Notes: a model not told the origin generated them from the sequence alone. A stretch of DNA of 64,000 nt from Shewanella cyperi (GCF_017354985.1 NZ_CP071501.1:1755501-1819500); one strand, 5' to 3'. Counted from the first letter of the stretch, positions 46,139 through 57,821 are shown. Translations and numbers: made by a program.

Positions 46139-46278
46139 CATTAAAGCTTGAAGGTTGGGCTTATATTTATGTGTTCAATACGACCAGTTCGTCCTGTAAA
46201 CATCATAAGTAATACCGGCATTTTCCAGCTCCACCGCCGTTAAGGCTTTATATTGAAATATTTACAGGAAACATTTAT

Positions 46279-46488
46279 ATGTCTCAAGTTACTGGTGTAG
46301 TAAAGTGGTTCAACTCTGACAAAGGTTTCGGTTTCATCGAGCAAGAGTCTGGTCCAGACGTATTCGTTCACTTCCGTGCTATCAACTCTGATGGCTTCAA
46401 GACCCTGGACGAAGGTCAGAAAGTATCTTTCACTGTGACCCAAGGTCAGAAAGGTCCTCAAGCTGAAAACGTAACCGTTATCGGCTAA
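46279..46488 (+). CDS. cspA: CspA-family cold-shock protein
   Basis: A protein of 69 residues with the RNA-binding motifs [12 protein letters not shown] and DVFVHFRAI. The sequence is the canonical single-domain CspA, an RNA chaperone. The long leader and strong promoter resemble the cold-induced members, but induction cannot be read from sequence. A second, slightly different copy lies at 56311-56523. A strong terminator follows. Confidence 0.92.
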   Translation: MSQVTGVVKWFNSDKGFGFIEQESGPDVFVHFRAINSDGFKTLDEGQKVSFTVTQGQKGPQAENVTVIG

Positions 46489-46527
46489 TGTTCCCGCGGT
46501 GACTCAGGTCATCACGAGAAACAAAAT

Positions 46528-46560
46528 CAGCTGTGGCAAATGCCGCAGCTTTTTTTTGTC
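46528..46560 (+). terminator. Terminator after the cold-shock gene
   Basis: The stem AGCTGTGGCA / TGCCGCAGCT is followed by eight T. Confidence 0.87.
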
Positions 46561-46663
46561 TGTTTGTCAGCAAAACAGAGCATTTGGCAATTAAATTGCG
46601 ACAGCTTTTCAATAACCAGCACACGGCATACAGACAGCAGCACCCAGGTACAGAACACAGGCA

Positions 46664-46692
46664 AATAAAAAGACCCACCAGGGTGGGTCTTC
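46664..46692 (-). terminator. Terminator after the ABC transporter genes
   Basis: On the minus strand: GAAGACCCACC, loop, GGTGGGTCTTTTTATT, 17 bp after the ATP-binding gene stop. Confidence 0.82.
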
Positions 46693-46709
46693 AGCTGATT
46701 GGCTAGCTC

Positions 46710-47609
46710 CTATGAAAACAGGGTGTCTTCCAGGGAGCGGCCATTTTGTAAAAGCTTGTACTTGGCACCCTGAGCCTTACAGAGTTCCAGCAGTTGCTGC
46801 TCCAGCACGTAAGGCTCACCGCCTTGATACTCAATCAGAAAGTCCTTGCCGTTCTTGGCCCTGACGCGGATCACCGACGGCAGCGATTCCAACCCCTGTT
46901 GCAACATGTCTGTTTCGCAGCTCTGCATACTCAGACTGAGGAAACTGGCGCCGCCTTGTTGTTCCAGTGACAACGACTGGGTCAGACGTCCCTGTTCCAG
47001 ATACAGCACAGTGCCACAGAGCTTCTCCAGCTCATCGAGGTTGTGGGAGCTGATAATGAAATTAGTGTTTGCCGATTGGGCGCGCACCAACTCCCTGATG
47101 GCCCTGGCATTGGCGGGATCCAAACCGGCGGTGGGCTCATCCAGCAGCACCAATTCTGGCGATCCCATCAGTGCCTGGGCTATCGCGACCCGCTTACCCA
47201 TACCATGGCTCAATGTTGTGGGCTTGCTCTGGGCCACTGTTTGTAAGTCCACCAGGGTCAACACCCGCATGGCTTCATCTTGGGCCTGACGATGGCCAAG
47301 ACCCTGCAAGCGCCCGAAAAAACTCAACTGCTGCAACACAGTGAAATTGGGATCCAGCAAGCCATCCTGGGGCAGGCAGGAAACCCGGCCAAGCAGGGCC
47401 GGATCGCCGGCAGCGTGGCCCAGTATGGTGATTTCCCCCTTGCTGGGTTTGATAAAACCGCACAGCAGACTGAACAGGGTGGTTTTTCCGGCGCCATTGG
47501 GGCCAACAAGGGCGATGGGCGCGCCGGCCTCAAGTGTGAGGTCTACACAGTCGAGGGCCGCTTTGCTGCCGTAATATTTACTTAAGGATTGGGTTGTCAG
47601 CAGGCTCAC
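46710..47609 (-). CDS. ABC transporter ATP-binding protein
   Basis: A protein of 299 residues. Walker A is GPNGAGKTT, Walker B is LVLLDEPTAGLD, and the H-loop is ISSHNLDEL. The signature loop reads TLSHGMGKRVAIA instead of LSGGQ, as in many ABC-2 type exporters. The last 80 residues form a small extra domain. It overlaps the permease gene upstream by 4 bp (ATGA). The pair is a small exporter of unknown substrate; no neighbour gives a clue. Confidence 0.88.
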   Translation of the reverse strand: MSLLTTQSLSKYYGSKAALDCVDLTLEAGAPIALVGPNGAGKTTLFSLLCGFIKPSKGEITILGHAAGDPALLGRVSCLPQDGLLDPNFTVLQQLSFFGRLQGLGHRQAQDEAMRVLTLVDLQTVAQSKPTTLSHGMGKRVAIAQALMGSPELVLLDEPTAGLDPANARAIRELVRAQSANTNFIISSHNLDELEKLCGTVLYLEQGRLTQSLSLEQQGGASFLSLSMQSCETDMLQQGLESLPSVIRVRAKNGKDFLIEYQGGEPYVLEQQLLELCKAQGAKYKLLQNGRSLEDTLFS

Positions 47610-48448
47610 AGGGCTCTCCTTTGCATGTAGAGGTGACCCAGGAGCAGCAACAAGGCGGCCTGTGCCAACGGAAGCGGCGCCGATGTCAGGGCTGCGCCGG
47701 CACTGCTGTTAATCATCCCGGACAATTGCGAGCCGGGCATCAGCCAGGACAGGAATCCTAGCCCGGGGAAGTAATAGGCTCCGAGGGAGGTGATTATCCA
47801 CAGCAGGGTCCAAAATACCACGGCCAGCACAGACGCTTGTCTGGCGCTATTGGCATGCAGGGATAACAATGCCATGGCTGTGGTATAGGGCAGCACTATG
47901 ATCAGCAGGTTCAAATAGATAAGTACCGTGGTGGAGAGGGCTTCACCCAGTAGCGAGGCATCCCGCATCAGGGTCATGATCAGTGTGGCCAGCAGAGCCG
48001 CCAACATATAAACCGACTGCAGCAGAAGTTGTCCCAATACCCGCCCAAGAAACAGGCCGGTACGACTCACCCTGAGCACCATGAACCTGAGGGTTTTGCG
48101 GCTGAGATCCGATGAAAAAACATCGGCAGCCACTACCAGGGTAAAGAGCGGAAACAGATACAGGGCCAGCACCCAGAAAACGGCCAGCTCGGCCACGGGC
48201 CAGGCAAAGAGTTTATCCAGGGTCTGGGTGCCAAACACGCTGCTCAGCAAGTCCCTAAATCCCTGTTGTCTGATAAAAGAAGAGGCCTGTCTGACCGGAT
48301 ACATGAGGATCAGACCCCACACCAGCAAAAATGCTGCCATGGACATCAAACCGCGGATATTTAAAAAGCCTTTTTTAAGTTCCTGCGTCGCCACCATAAA
48401 AATATGGCTGGCAATTGGCGGAACCTTTGGGGCCAGGGAATGGGACAT
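47606..48448 (-). CDS. ABC transporter permease, ABC-2 type
   Basis: A protein of 280 residues with about six hydrophobic helices (the first near 33-55; others around 90, 135, 170, 205 and 255). It has the pattern of NosY/ABC-2 permeases with a cytoplasmic stretch after the second helix (VFSSDLSRKTLRFMVLRVSRT). Substrate unknown. It is the first gene of a two-gene operon with the ATP-binding protein and lies 35 bp after yceH. Confidence 0.83.
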   Translation of the reverse strand: MSHSLAPKVPPIASHIFMVATQELKKGFLNIRGLMSMAAFLLVWGLILMYPVRQASSFIRQQGFRDLLSSVFGTQTLDKLFAWPVAELAVFWVLALYLFPLFTLVVAADVFSSDLSRKTLRFMVLRVSRTGLFLGRVLGQLLLQSVYMLAALLATLIMTLMRDASLLGEALSTTVLIYLNLLIIVLPYTTAMALLSLHANSARQASVLAVVFWTLLWIITSLGAYYFPGLGFLSWLMPGSQLSGMINSSAGAALTSAPLPLAQAALLLLLGHLYMQRRAL

Positions 48449-48483
48449 GTGTGCTTCCTTGTATGGGCCTGGATCCCGCGGAT

Positions 48484-49131
48484 TCAGGCTTGTTGTGCCA
48501 GCAATTGCTGCAATTGGGCTTCCAGTTTCGCGACACGCTCTTCCAGAGCACTTATCCTGTCGCCGGCCGGTTCCGCTTCGGCTGGTGCGCCAGCGGCTGC
48601 CGAAAATGCGGCCTGTGCCAGCTCAGTTTGTTCATCGGCAAACAGGTGCATAAAGCGGCTTTCGCGGCGGCCGGGTTCCCGCGGCATTTGTACCACCAGG
48701 GGCTGCTGACGTTTGGCAAGACGTTCAAGTGCCGCTTCGGCTTCGGCAATGTCAGTAAAATCATAGAGGCGGTTGCTGCGACTGCGCAGCTCGCCGGCGG
48801 TTTGTGGGCCACGCAATAGTAACAGACAGATAATGGCCAGCTCGGCCTTGTCCAATTGCAGTTCACCGAATTCGGTGTTGCAGAACCTGTGCTTGTATTT
48901 CACTACCCGGCTGCCAAAGCCGGATTGTTCGCTGATAAGACGCTTTTTGCTGAGATCATCCAAAGTGGCCTGGACCTGGGTTTCACTGAGTTCCATCACG
49001 GGATCGCGACTGGTTTTTTGGTTACAGGCCAGGGTAAGGGCGTTGAGTGACAGGGGGTACTGATCCGGGGTGGTGACTTCCTTTTCCAGTAAGCAGCCTA
49101 TGACCCTGGCTTCCAGTTGATTGAATTGCAT
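48484..49131 (-). CDS. yceH: YceH family protein (UPF0502, DUF480)
   Basis: A protein of 215 residues made of winged-helix-like repeats ([34 protein letters not shown] is the signature region) and a C-terminal coiled coil (about 185-210; [19 protein letters not shown]). Function is unknown. The winged helices suggest nucleic-acid or protein binding. In E. coli yceH lies in another context; here it is followed by an ABC transporter operon. Confidence 0.88.
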   Translation of the reverse strand: MQFNQLEARVIGCLLEKEVTTPDQYPLSLNALTLACNQKTSRDPVMELSETQVQATLDDLSKKRLISEQSGFGSRVVKYKHRFCNTEFGELQLDKAELAIICLLLLRGPQTAGELRSRSNRLYDFTDIAEAEAALERLAKRQQPLVVQMPREPGRRESRFMHLFADEQTELAQAAFSAAAGAPAEAEPAGDRISALEERVAKLEAQLQQLLAQQA

Positions 49132-49229
49132 CGAAAACTCCTGTTGACAGCATGACCTTGTTATATCAAAGCCATGCCGCCATGCCTAGGAGAAACAAAG
49201 ATTGTTACCTTTCTTTATTAAGCGAGGCA

Positions 49230-50063
49230 TTATTCGGCAATGCGCAAACCATCGTTGTCTATGCTGAGCTGACCGGCCTTGAACAGGCCTCCAATGCTTT
49301 TCTTGAAAGCTTTTTTACTCATGCCCAGTTCGGCATAGATCACATCGGCATCGGTTTTATCCGTTAACGGCAGGAAGCCGCCGGCTTTGCGCAGCTTGTC
49401 CATGATGAGTTTGGCATGGGAGTCCAACTCTTCACGGTTGCCGCGCTGCAACTGCAGATCCAGTTTGCCATCGTGGCGCACCTGCTTGACATAACCTTGC
49501 ACTTGTTGGCCGAAACGCAGTTTCTTGAACACTTCGTTGTTGTAAAGCACACCCCAGTGAGCCTGGTTGACTATGGCCTTGTAACCGAGATCCGAGGTGC
49601 CGGCGATGATAAGGTCAACCTTTTGACCTGGTTTGTAAAAAGCCGGGGTCTTGTCGAGGAACTTGTCCAGTTTGGCCGAGGCCACAATGCGATCGTCCGC
49701 ATGGTTGATGTGTATATAGACCAGCACTGAGCGGCCTTCTTCCGGCGGGCGTTTTTGTTCGGCGAAGGGCAGCAGCAAATCCTTGTCCAACCCCCAATCG
49801 AGGAAGGCTCCGACCCGACTGATGGAAACCACTTTCAGCAGGGCAAATTCGCCGACCTGAGCCTTGGGGCGGGCTGTGGTGGCTATCAGTTGATCTTCAG
49901 AGTCCAGATACAGGAAAACATCGAGCCAGTCACCGACCTGACAGTCTTTGGGCGTGACCTTGTTGGGTAACAACACCTGACCGTATTGCTCGGCATTGAG
50001 ATAGACACCGAAATTCACCTGTTTTACCACCTGCAGCCTGCAGGTCTTTCCAATCTGGATCAT
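49230..50063 (-). CDS. cvfB: S1-domain RNA-binding protein, CvfB family
   Basis: A protein of 277 residues. It contains S1-like repeats (about 1-65; 66-135; 140-205, with the ISRVGAFLDWGL and YKAIVNQAHWGVLY segments) and a C-terminal winged helix (about 215-277; YAELGMSKKAFKKSIGGLFKAGQL). That is the CvfB/YitL layout. Staphylococcal CvfB binds RNA and affects virulence gene expression; the role in Shewanella is unknown. AAAGAGAG lies before the ATG at 50063. Confidence 0.86.
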   Translation of the reverse strand: MIQIGKTCRLQVVKQVNFGVYLNAEQYGQVLLPNKVTPKDCQVGDWLDVFLYLDSEDQLIATTARPKAQVGEFALLKVVSISRVGAFLDWGLDKDLLLPFAEQKRPPEEGRSVLVYIHINHADDRIVASAKLDKFLDKTPAFYKPGQKVDLIIAGTSDLGYKAIVNQAHWGVLYNNEVFKKLRFGQQVQGYVKQVRHDGKLDLQLQRGNREELDSHAKLIMDKLRKAGGFLPLTDKTDADVIYAELGMSKKAFKKSIGGLFKAGQLSIDNDGLRIAE

Positions 50064-50738
50064 TGCACTCTCTTTATTGGCTGATTCGCATTTTACCGCG
50101 CGGATTATAGAGGAATTTCGGCGCCGCTGCCCAGTTTGTTTGCTCCCGCGCGGCCCGAGGCAAACAATCGCCAAACCGCGGTGGAAAAGCGACTGGGCAC
50201 CCCTGGATTTTTGTATCAAATCTTTGTTTGAAAGTGCAGCTTAACTTGTTGTCTGTAAATGAAAAAAAATGCCGCTGCTGCAACACTGGTCAGACGGGTC
50301 TGTCAGACTGCAACAACAAAGTCACATTCGTGCTTGCATTCTGGAACTTAGCAGGGTTTAATTGCGCCGTTTCCGGGGATTCGCCCCCGGAGAACTCATC
50401 TGATTTATGGGGTTTTCTACGGTTTTATGGTTCACGAGTCATTAACCGTGTAATTGACTGAACGCCATTACACGGGGTTAAGAGGGTTTTAGCTAATGCA
50501 CAACCATGTATTTACGACACATTGCCTTACCTTGGCATCAGCACTGGTTGCCTCACCGGTATGCTTTGACTCGGACGTAAAACACCTCACCCTGATCCGC
50601 ATTAATTCTGGCCGCGAAGAGGCCAATAGTCCCAACTGACCCGTCGCTATTTTTTCGCGGCATTTGGCTACCCGGCATTCTCTGGCAGAGTGACCGGGCG
50701 GGGGGCATTTGAACTTTTACAGCAGAAAAGCGTGACAT
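50064..50738. other. 675-bp leader region of the polyamine cluster
   Basis: No long gene is present on the plus strand. Hairpins are visible: CAGAC-GG-GTCTG near 50291; TCCGGGG / CCCCGGA at 50372-50391; TAACC-GTGTAAT with ATTACAC-GGGGTTA at 50443-50480 (a 12-bp stem with a 2-base bulge); and a CCCGG...CCGGG stem enclosing CTCT-GGC-AGAG near 50671-50697. A 47-residue reading frame lies between. The first 150 bp belong to the cvfB upstream side. Confidence 0.6.
50496..50639 (+). CDS. Candidate 47-residue upstream ORF in the speE leader
   Basis: ATG at 50496 to TGA at 50639. AGAGGG lies 9 bp before the start. The product has a hydrophobic stretch (LTLASALVASPV) and is otherwise not recognised. 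It comes directly after the hairpin at 50443-50480 and before the hairpin in front of speE. It could be a leader peptide, a small protein or chance. Conservation is not known. Confidence 0.35.
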   Translation: MHNHVFTTHCLTLASALVASPVCFDSDVKHLTLIRINSGREEANSPN

Positions 50739-51614
50739 ATGCAAAAGCAACACCTGTATTATGAGACCTTGCATTCCGGCTACGGTCAGTATTTCGAGGT
50801 TGATAAGGTACTGTTCGAGCAGAAAACCGAACAGTGGCACCTGACCATTTTTGAAAACAGTCGCTTTGGACGGGTGATGGCGCTCAATGGCGCCATCCAG
50901 ACCACGGAAAAGGATGAATTTGTCTATCATGAAATGCTGACCCATGTGCCTTTGCTGGCCCACGGCAACGCCAAAAGCGTGTTGATCATTGGCGGCGGCG
51001 ACGGCGGTATGTTGCGTGAGGTGGTTAAACACAGGCAACTTGAGCGCATTACCATGGTCGAAATCGATGCCTCTGTGGTGGACATGTGCAAGAGCTATTT
51101 CCCAGAGCACTCCCAGGGGGCCTATGACGACCCCAGGGTAGAGTTGGTGATAGACAATGCCATGACCTTTGTGGCCGATACAGACAAGAAGTTCGATGTG
51201 ATCATATCCGATTGCACCGATCCGGTGGGGCCGGGAGAAGTCCTCTTCAGCTCCGCCTTTTATCAAGGTTGCAAGCGCTGCCTGAACGATAACGGTATTT
51301 TTGTGGCGCAAAACGGGGTTCCCTTTATGCAGCCCGACGAAATTGCCGATACCGTGCGGCGCATGAGCCCCTATTTGCAGGAGTGTTGGTTCTATATGGC
51401 CGCCGTGCCCACCTATGTGGGAGGCAGCATGGCGTTTGCCTGGGCCACCGACAATCTTGCAGCACGCAGAGTTGATTCTGCGACCCTTGAAGCGCGTTTT
51501 AATGCGGCTGGGATCAGCACTCGTTACTACACGCCGGCTGTACATCAGGCAAGCTTCGCCTTGCCAGCGTTTGTTGAACAGGCGATCCAGTCAGCCATGA
51601 CTGTGACCGCTTAA
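50739..51614 (+). CDS. speE: Spermidine synthase (polyamine aminopropyltransferase)
   Basis: A protein of 291 residues. The AdoMet-binding motif [13 protein letters not shown], the substrate Asp in DCTDPVGPG and the gatekeeper region QNGVPFMQ are typical of SpeE. It transfers an aminopropyl group from decarboxylated AdoMet to putrescine. It is first in the speE-speA-speD-speB cluster and is close in sequence to the E. coli/human type. The ribosome site (AAAGCGTGA) is weak, and the long leader may control translation. Confidence 0.94.
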   Translation: MQKQHLYYETLHSGYGQYFEVDKVLFEQKTEQWHLTIFENSRFGRVMALNGAIQTTEKDEFVYHEMLTHVPLLAHGNAKSVLIIGGGDGGMLREVVKHRQLERITMVEIDASVVDMCKSYFPEHSQGAYDDPRVELVIDNAMTFVADTDKKFDVIISDCTDPVGPGEVLFSSAFYQGCKRCLNDNGIFVAQNGVPFMQPDEIADTVRRMSPYLQECWFYMAAVPTYVGGSMAFAWATDNLAARRVDSATLEARFNAAGISTRYYTPAVHQASFALPAFVEQAIQSAMTVTA

Positions 51615-51644
51615 TATCATTTTTAAATAGACAGGCAAATATAA

Positions 51645-53555
<1,911 letters not shown>

Positions 53556-53575
53556 CAAGGCAAGGTGAACACAGT

Positions 53576-53610
53576 GCCGGAACACCAGGCGCCCCAGGCG
53601 CCGTTCCGGC
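53576..53610 (+). promoter_or_regulatory. 14-bp hairpin between speA and speD
   Basis: GCCGGAAC at 53576-53583 pairs with GTTCCGGC at 53603-53610. Inside, GGCGCC at 53588-53593 pairs with GGCGCC at 53597-53602 around a CCA loop, with a 4-base bulge on the left arm. It ends 16 bases before the speD start, and no T run follows. Confidence 0.75.
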
Positions 53611-53626
53611 CCTCTGGTAGAGAAAA

Positions 53627-54556
53627 ATGTTTTTTGAAGGCTCAGAAAAAAAAATAGAAGTTATAGTCACACCCGGTTGTGGCTCTTTGCGCGAACTCGG
53701 TAAGGCGTTTTGGACCGAAATGGTTGCCAGCGCCAACGCTGAAATCCTGTCCTCCATCAGCAATGAAAAGTGTGATGCGTACCTGCTGAGTGAATCCAGT
53801 CTGTTTGTGTGGCATGACAGGTTCCTGATGCTGACCTGTGGTACCACCACCCTGGCCAATGCCGCACTGCGTTTTATTGAACAGATTGGCAGCGATAACA
53901 TCGCCTTTGCCAGTTATCAGCGCAAAAACGAATACCTGTCCCATCTGCAATCGAGCGCTTTTGCCGATGATTTGGAACGTATTCGCACGCTGTTACCGGG
54001 CAACGCCTATCGTATAGGGCATCTGGACTCCCACCACCATTACATCTACACCAGCAGCAAACCTTTTCAGGCGGCCGCAGACGATGCCACGTCTGAGTTG
54101 TTGATGTATCACATTCGGGGGGAAGCCGCAGATTATCTGCGGGCGGAAAACCAGAGCGCGGCCGAAATCCGCCGTTTGCTGACGCTGGAAGCCATGCTGC
54201 CGGGCTTTGAATTCGATGACTTCCTGTTTGAGCCTTTTGGCTATTCAATCAATGGCGTATGTGGCGAACGCTACATGACCATACACATCACCCCCCAGGA
54301 AAACAGCTCTTACGTGAGCTTCGAAACCAATCTGCCGCTCGAAGGTGAACACAGTCAGCTGTTTGCCCGCCTTTTGGCGATACTCAATCCGGGCAGCTGG
54401 GATGTGATAGGTTTTAATTCCGGGTGTAACACCCAAGGTTTTCCCGAGCATCTGTGTCTGGGGAGCTGTGCTTTGCAAACCGAGCAAGGGTATAATATCG
54501 ATTTCAGTCATTATCAGCAGCTGTGTCACGAAGTGCTGATCCCTGAACCCATGTAA
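53627..54556 (+). CDS. speD: S-adenosylmethionine decarboxylase, eukaryote-like class
   Basis: A pyruvoyl proenzyme of 309 residues. It has the eukaryotic cleavage motif LLSESSLFV (Glu56-Ser57, matching human Glu67-Ser68), the active Cys71 in TCGTT, and the FGYSINGV...YMTIHITP block holding the equivalents of human Ser229 and His243, plus SYVSFETNL. It is not like E. coli SpeD. It yields decarboxylated AdoMet for SpeE. The ribosome site is weak (GTAGAGAAAA), just after a strong hairpin. Class-2 enzymes in bacteria are known but uncommon and probably reflect ancient transfer. Confidence 0.93.
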   Translation: MFFEGSEKKIEVIVTPGCGSLRELGKAFWTEMVASANAEILSSISNEKCDAYLLSESSLFVWHDRFLMLTCGTTTLANAALRFIEQIGSDNIAFASYQRKNEYLSHLQSSAFADDLERIRTLLPGNAYRIGHLDSHHHYIYTSSKPFQAAADDATSELLMYHIRGEAADYLRAENQSAAEIRRLLTLEAMLPGFEFDDFLFEPFGYSINGVCGERYMTIHITPQENSSYVSFETNLPLEGEHSQLFARLLAILNPGSWDVIGFNSGCNTQGFPEHLCLGSCALQTEQGYNIDFSHYQQLCHEVLIPEPM

Positions 54557-54587
54557 ATTCCGGCCCTGTGGCCATTTTGGAGACTGT

Positions 54588-55517
54588 ATGACCACTATTG
54601 CAGAGAAACCCGATTATTCGCTGTATTCCAATGCGTTCGGGTATTTGCGTCAACCTTTGGATTTCAAGCCTTGCGACAGTGATGCCGATGTGGTCGTCAT
54701 AGGTCTGCCGTTCGACATGGCCACCACAGGCCGCAGTGGCGGCCGCATGGGCCCCGATGCCATTCGCCGTGCCTCGGTCAACCTGGCATGGGAAGACACC
54801 CGTTGGCCATGGGACTTTTCTCTGGGTCAAACCATCAAGATGGTGGATGCCGGCGATCTGGTATTCAACTGTGGTGATGCGGCCGACTTTACCGAGCGCG
54901 TCGAAGCCTTTGCCACCAAGGTACTGGACAGCGGCAAGGCGCTGATGAGCTTCGGTGGCGATCACTTTGTGACCCTGCCGCTGCTGCGCGCTCACCACAA
55001 GAAATTTGGCACCATGGCGCTGCTGCACTTTGATGCCCACACCGACACTTACAGCCAGGGCAGCAAGTTTGACCACGGCACCATGTTCTTCCATGCGCCC
55101 AAAGAAGGCCTGGTGGATCCCGAGCGCTCCGTGCAGGTGGGGATCCGCACCGATTACACCAAGGAAGGCCATGGCTACCAGGTGATCGATGCCGCGACCG
55201 CCAATGACCTGACCGCCGAGCAAATCGTTGAGCAGATCAAGGCCCGCGTCGGTGATATGCCATTGTATGTGACCTTCGATATCGACTGTCTGGATCCTGC
55301 CTTTGCGCCCGGCACCGGTACACCCGTGTGTGGCGGCCTGACCAGCGACAAGGCGATGAAGATCATCCGCGGCCTGCGCGGTATGAACATAGTGGGTATG
55401 GATGTGGTGGAAGTGGCACCATCTTACGACCACGCCGATATCACGGCACTGGCCGGCGCTACCCTGGGCTATGAAATGCTGCACGTTTGGGCCGTGGCTA
55501 AGGGCTTGGTCAAGTAA
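54588..55517 (+). CDS. speB: Agmatinase
   Basis: A ureohydrolase of 309 residues with the di-manganese motifs [14 protein letters not shown] and [17 protein letters not shown]. It hydrolyses agmatine to putrescine and urea. The family includes arginase, but the SpeA neighbour fixes the likely substrate as agmatine. It has a GGAG ribosome site 32 bp after speD and is the last gene of the cluster, ending at a terminator. Confidence 0.93.
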   Translation: MTTIAEKPDYSLYSNAFGYLRQPLDFKPCDSDADVVVIGLPFDMATTGRSGGRMGPDAIRRASVNLAWEDTRWPWDFSLGQTIKMVDAGDLVFNCGDAADFTERVEAFATKVLDSGKALMSFGGDHFVTLPLLRAHHKKFGTMALLHFDAHTDTYSQGSKFDHGTMFFHAPKEGLVDPERSVQVGIRTDYTKEGHGYQVIDAATANDLTAEQIVEQIKARVGDMPLYVTFDIDCLDPAFAPGTGTPVCGGLTSDKAMKIIRGLRGMNIVGMDVVEVAPSYDHADITALAGATLGYEMLHVWAVAKGLVK

Positions 55518-55539
55518 CGGCGGCTGTTGTTTAAGCCAA

Positions 55540-55572
55540 TAAAAAGCCAACCATCAAGGTTGGCTTTTTTGT
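55540..55572 (+). terminator. Terminator after the polyamine cluster
   Basis: The stem AAAAGCCAACC / GGTTGGCTTTT with a T run, 23 bp after speB. Confidence 0.87.
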
Positions 55573-55639
55573 TGGCTTTTATAAGGTTACAATTCGGTAC
55601 TCGCCCGTTTGGGGCCGGCCGCCAGTCGAGGAAGCAAAC

Positions 55640-56278
55640 ATGACAGATCTTAGCGATATTCGCCGCGAATATACCAAGGGCGGTTTACGCCGGGCGGAGT
55701 TGCCTGCCGAGCCCATGGCCCTGTTTGAAAAATGGATGGAGCAGGCCAAAGAGGCCGAGCTGTCCGATCCCACCGCCATGTGTGTGGCCACAGTGGACGA
55801 AAACGGCCAACCTTATCAGCGCATAGTGTTACTCAAAAGATTCGATGAGCGCGGTTTTGTCTTCTTTACCAACCTCGGCAGTCGCAAGGCCCAACAATTG
55901 GCACAAAACGCCCATGTCAGTTTGCTGTTTCCCTGGCATCCGCTTGAGCGTCAGGTGGCTGTTACCGGCATCGCCGAGCAGTTATCCAATGCCGAAGTGC
56001 TGAAGTACTTTGTCACCCGCCCCAAGGAAAGTCAGATCGCGGCGTGGGTGTCCAATCAGTCCAGCAAGCTGAGTGCCCGTCAGGTGCTGGAAGCCAAGTT
56101 CATGGAAATGAAACAAAAGTTTGCCAAGGGCGAGGTGCCTTTGCCCTCGTTCTGGGGCGGCTATCTGGTGAAACCCGACAGCATTGAATTCTGGCAGGGC
56201 GGCGAGCACAGGCTCCACGACAGATTCCTTTACAGCCGTCAGGGGCAGGGCTGGGAAATCAGCCGTCTGGCGCCCTGA
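55640..56278 (+). CDS. pdxH: Pyridoxamine 5'-phosphate oxidase
   Basis: A protein of 212 residues, typical length (E. coli 218). FMN and substrate segments are seen: [28 protein letters not shown], and the C-terminal [12 protein letters not shown] with the WE(I)SRLAP end. It oxidises pyridoxine/pyridoxamine phosphate to PLP with FMN. It is a single gene after the spe terminator; its product is the cofactor of SpeA, MetC and other enzymes encoded here. Confidence 0.94.
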   Translation: MTDLSDIRREYTKGGLRRAELPAEPMALFEKWMEQAKEAELSDPTAMCVATVDENGQPYQRIVLLKRFDERGFVFFTNLGSRKAQQLAQNAHVSLLFPWHPLERQVAVTGIAEQLSNAEVLKYFVTRPKESQIAAWVSNQSSKLSARQVLEAKFMEMKQKFAKGEVPLPSFWGGYLVKPDSIEFWQGGEHRLHDRFLYSRQGQGWEISRLAP

Positions 56279-56310
56279 CATCCGCCTTGCAATGGCTCAT
56301 ATTCGCTGAG

Positions 56311-56523
56311 TTATATGACTGTCACGTTTTCGGCCTGGGGGCCTTTTTGTCCCGCAACCAGGCTGAAACTGACTTTCTGACCTTCTTTCAGTGTTTTGCG
56401 TCCATTACCATTAATGGCACGGAAATGCACAAACACGTCCGTGGCGTTTTCCATGCTGAGAAATCCAAAACCCTTTTCGTCGTTGAACCACTTAACTGTG
56501 CCAATAACCTGTTGATTTGACAT
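56311..56523 (-). CDS. CspA-family cold-shock protein, second copy
   Basis: A protein of 70 residues with [15 protein letters not shown] and [10 protein letters not shown]. Paralogue of the 46279-46488 product but with differences ([21 protein letters not shown]). The start at 56523 has AGAGGTTGTT before it and gives the canonical MSNQQ start. A longer in-frame start at 56580 is not supported. The leader is short here, and I see no long cold-type 5' region. Its 3' end converges on pdxH. Confidence 0.9.
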   Translation of the reverse strand: MSNQQVIGTVKWFNDEKGFGFLSMENATDVFVHFRAINGNGRKTLKEGQKVSFSLVAGQKGPQAENVTVI

Positions 56524-56690
56524 AACAACCTCTAAGTTTGAGAAAATCGGTAGCAGTTTAGCCAGCTTATGTTGCAGCATCTTGACAGTCAGAGCGGCAA
56601 TCCCAGCGGGCCAATAAGAAATACGGGCACAAATTTCCGGATCTGCTAAATTAAGTGTTTGGTTCCAAAAGTATTAATGAAGGATATGCT

Positions 56691-57281
56691 ATGAAAGCTA
56701 CACTCACGGCTCTGCTATTGGCTACGGGGACGTCTCTGGTGACCATGGCATCGGCACATGCTGGGCCCTGGCACAGTGTGCAGGATAAGTCGGTAATAAG
56801 TTTTGTATCTATAAAGAAAGGCGATGTGGCCGAGGTGCACGATTTCGGCGAATTTAAGGCGCAATTGGACGGCAAGGGGCACTTTGAGCTCGAAATAGCC
56901 CTGAGCTCGGTGCGTACCGGCGTTGAGCAGCGGGACGAGCGCATGAAAAGCATGCTGTTTGAGGTGGCGCAATTCCCAACCGTTTCGCTCAAGGCCAAGG
57001 TGGAAATGAGTGAGCTTGAGGACCTGGCAGTGGGGGCCGTGAAAATGCTGGCACTGGATGCTGAGTTGAGTATGCATGGCATGCAGGCCAATAAGAAAAT
57101 CACCCTGGCACTGGCCAAATTGTCCGATTCCAGAATAATCGCCAGCAGTAGTGCACCCGTGATAGTCAATGGTGACGAATTTGGGTTCGCGGGCGGTATT
57201 GAAAAGCTGCGCCAGGTGGCCGGGCTTTCCGCTATTAGTCTCGCAGTTCCGGTTAACTTCGTGCTGACACTGGAAAAATAA
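56691..57281 (+). CDS. YceI family lipid-binding-like protein, secreted
   Basis: A protein of 196 residues with a clear signal peptide (about 1-24, ending in ASAHA), then a lipocalin-like YceI barrel with the VSIKKGDVAEVHDFGEF and FPTVSLKAKV segments. YceI proteins bind polyisoprenoids in the periplasm. The function here is unknown. GAAGGATATG lies before the start at 56691. Confidence 0.86.
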   Translation: MKATLTALLLATGTSLVTMASAHAGPWHSVQDKSVISFVSIKKGDVAEVHDFGEFKAQLDGKGHFELEIALSSVRTGVEQRDERMKSMLFEVAQFPTVSLKAKVEMSELEDLAVGAVKMLALDAELSMHGMQANKKITLALAKLSDSRIIASSSAPVIVNGDEFGFAGGIEKLRQVAGLSAISLAVPVNFVLTLEK

Positions 57282-57369
57282 CCCGGGATTAGTGCAAACT
57301 GTTCCATACTCATTTACAGGTTGCCCATGACGGCAACCTGGTACCAAGGGCTGAGCAACGGGTTCCGAC

Positions 57370-57723
57370 ATGGTTACTGATAAAGATGGATATGTGCACC
57401 TCATTCAATATCTCACCGAGAATTTGGGGCTGTTTGAGACCCCTGAAGGCACGGGATTGGCCGACGAGACCGTGATGGAGCTGTTTGAGGAGCAATTGTC
57501 TGCTCAAATTATCATGGTCTGCGGACAGAACCCGGCATTGAATTTCGCCCAGCGCAATATGATTATTCGGGAGATCGATGCCATTGTGTACGATCTCGAA
57601 GAAATCCTCGCCAATGTCGGCGGTAAAAAGGCGACGCCGGAGCAGACGCTTTTTATTACCGAGTTTTCGGGCCTGATTAAAAATCTGTTTGATCAGGAAA
57701 TCTCCAAGCTGTTACACGCCTGA
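57370..57723 (+). CDS. DUF3802-like protein
   Basis: A protein of 117 residues, acidic and helical, without signal peptide or membrane segments. It resembles, from memory, the DUF3802 proteins found in Shewanella and Vibrio; the match was not tested by search. No function is known. It lies between yceI-like and a small membrane protein, with no strong promoter or terminator visible. Confidence 0.6.
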   Translation: MVTDKDGYVHLIQYLTENLGLFETPEGTGLADETVMELFEEQLSAQIIMVCGQNPALNFAQRNMIIREIDAIVYDLEEILANVGGKKATPEQTLFITEFSGLIKNLFDQEISKLLHA

Positions 57724-57821
57724 AATAACAAACGCTTACACTTAGCTTAAGCCTGCCGCTTGCCCCCGTGATATTGATTCACTAGCGTCAAAGATAGGGG
57801 AATTCAACGGAGGGGACAGCT

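Noticed and set aside
47100-47250. ABC ATPase with a broken signature motif, as a sign of a pseudogene
   Set aside because: LSHGM-type loops are normal in ABC-2 exporters, and all other motifs are intact.
50553-51545. 330-codon frame on the minus strand over speE
   Set aside because: It is antisense to a clear spermidine synthase and has no recognisable product.
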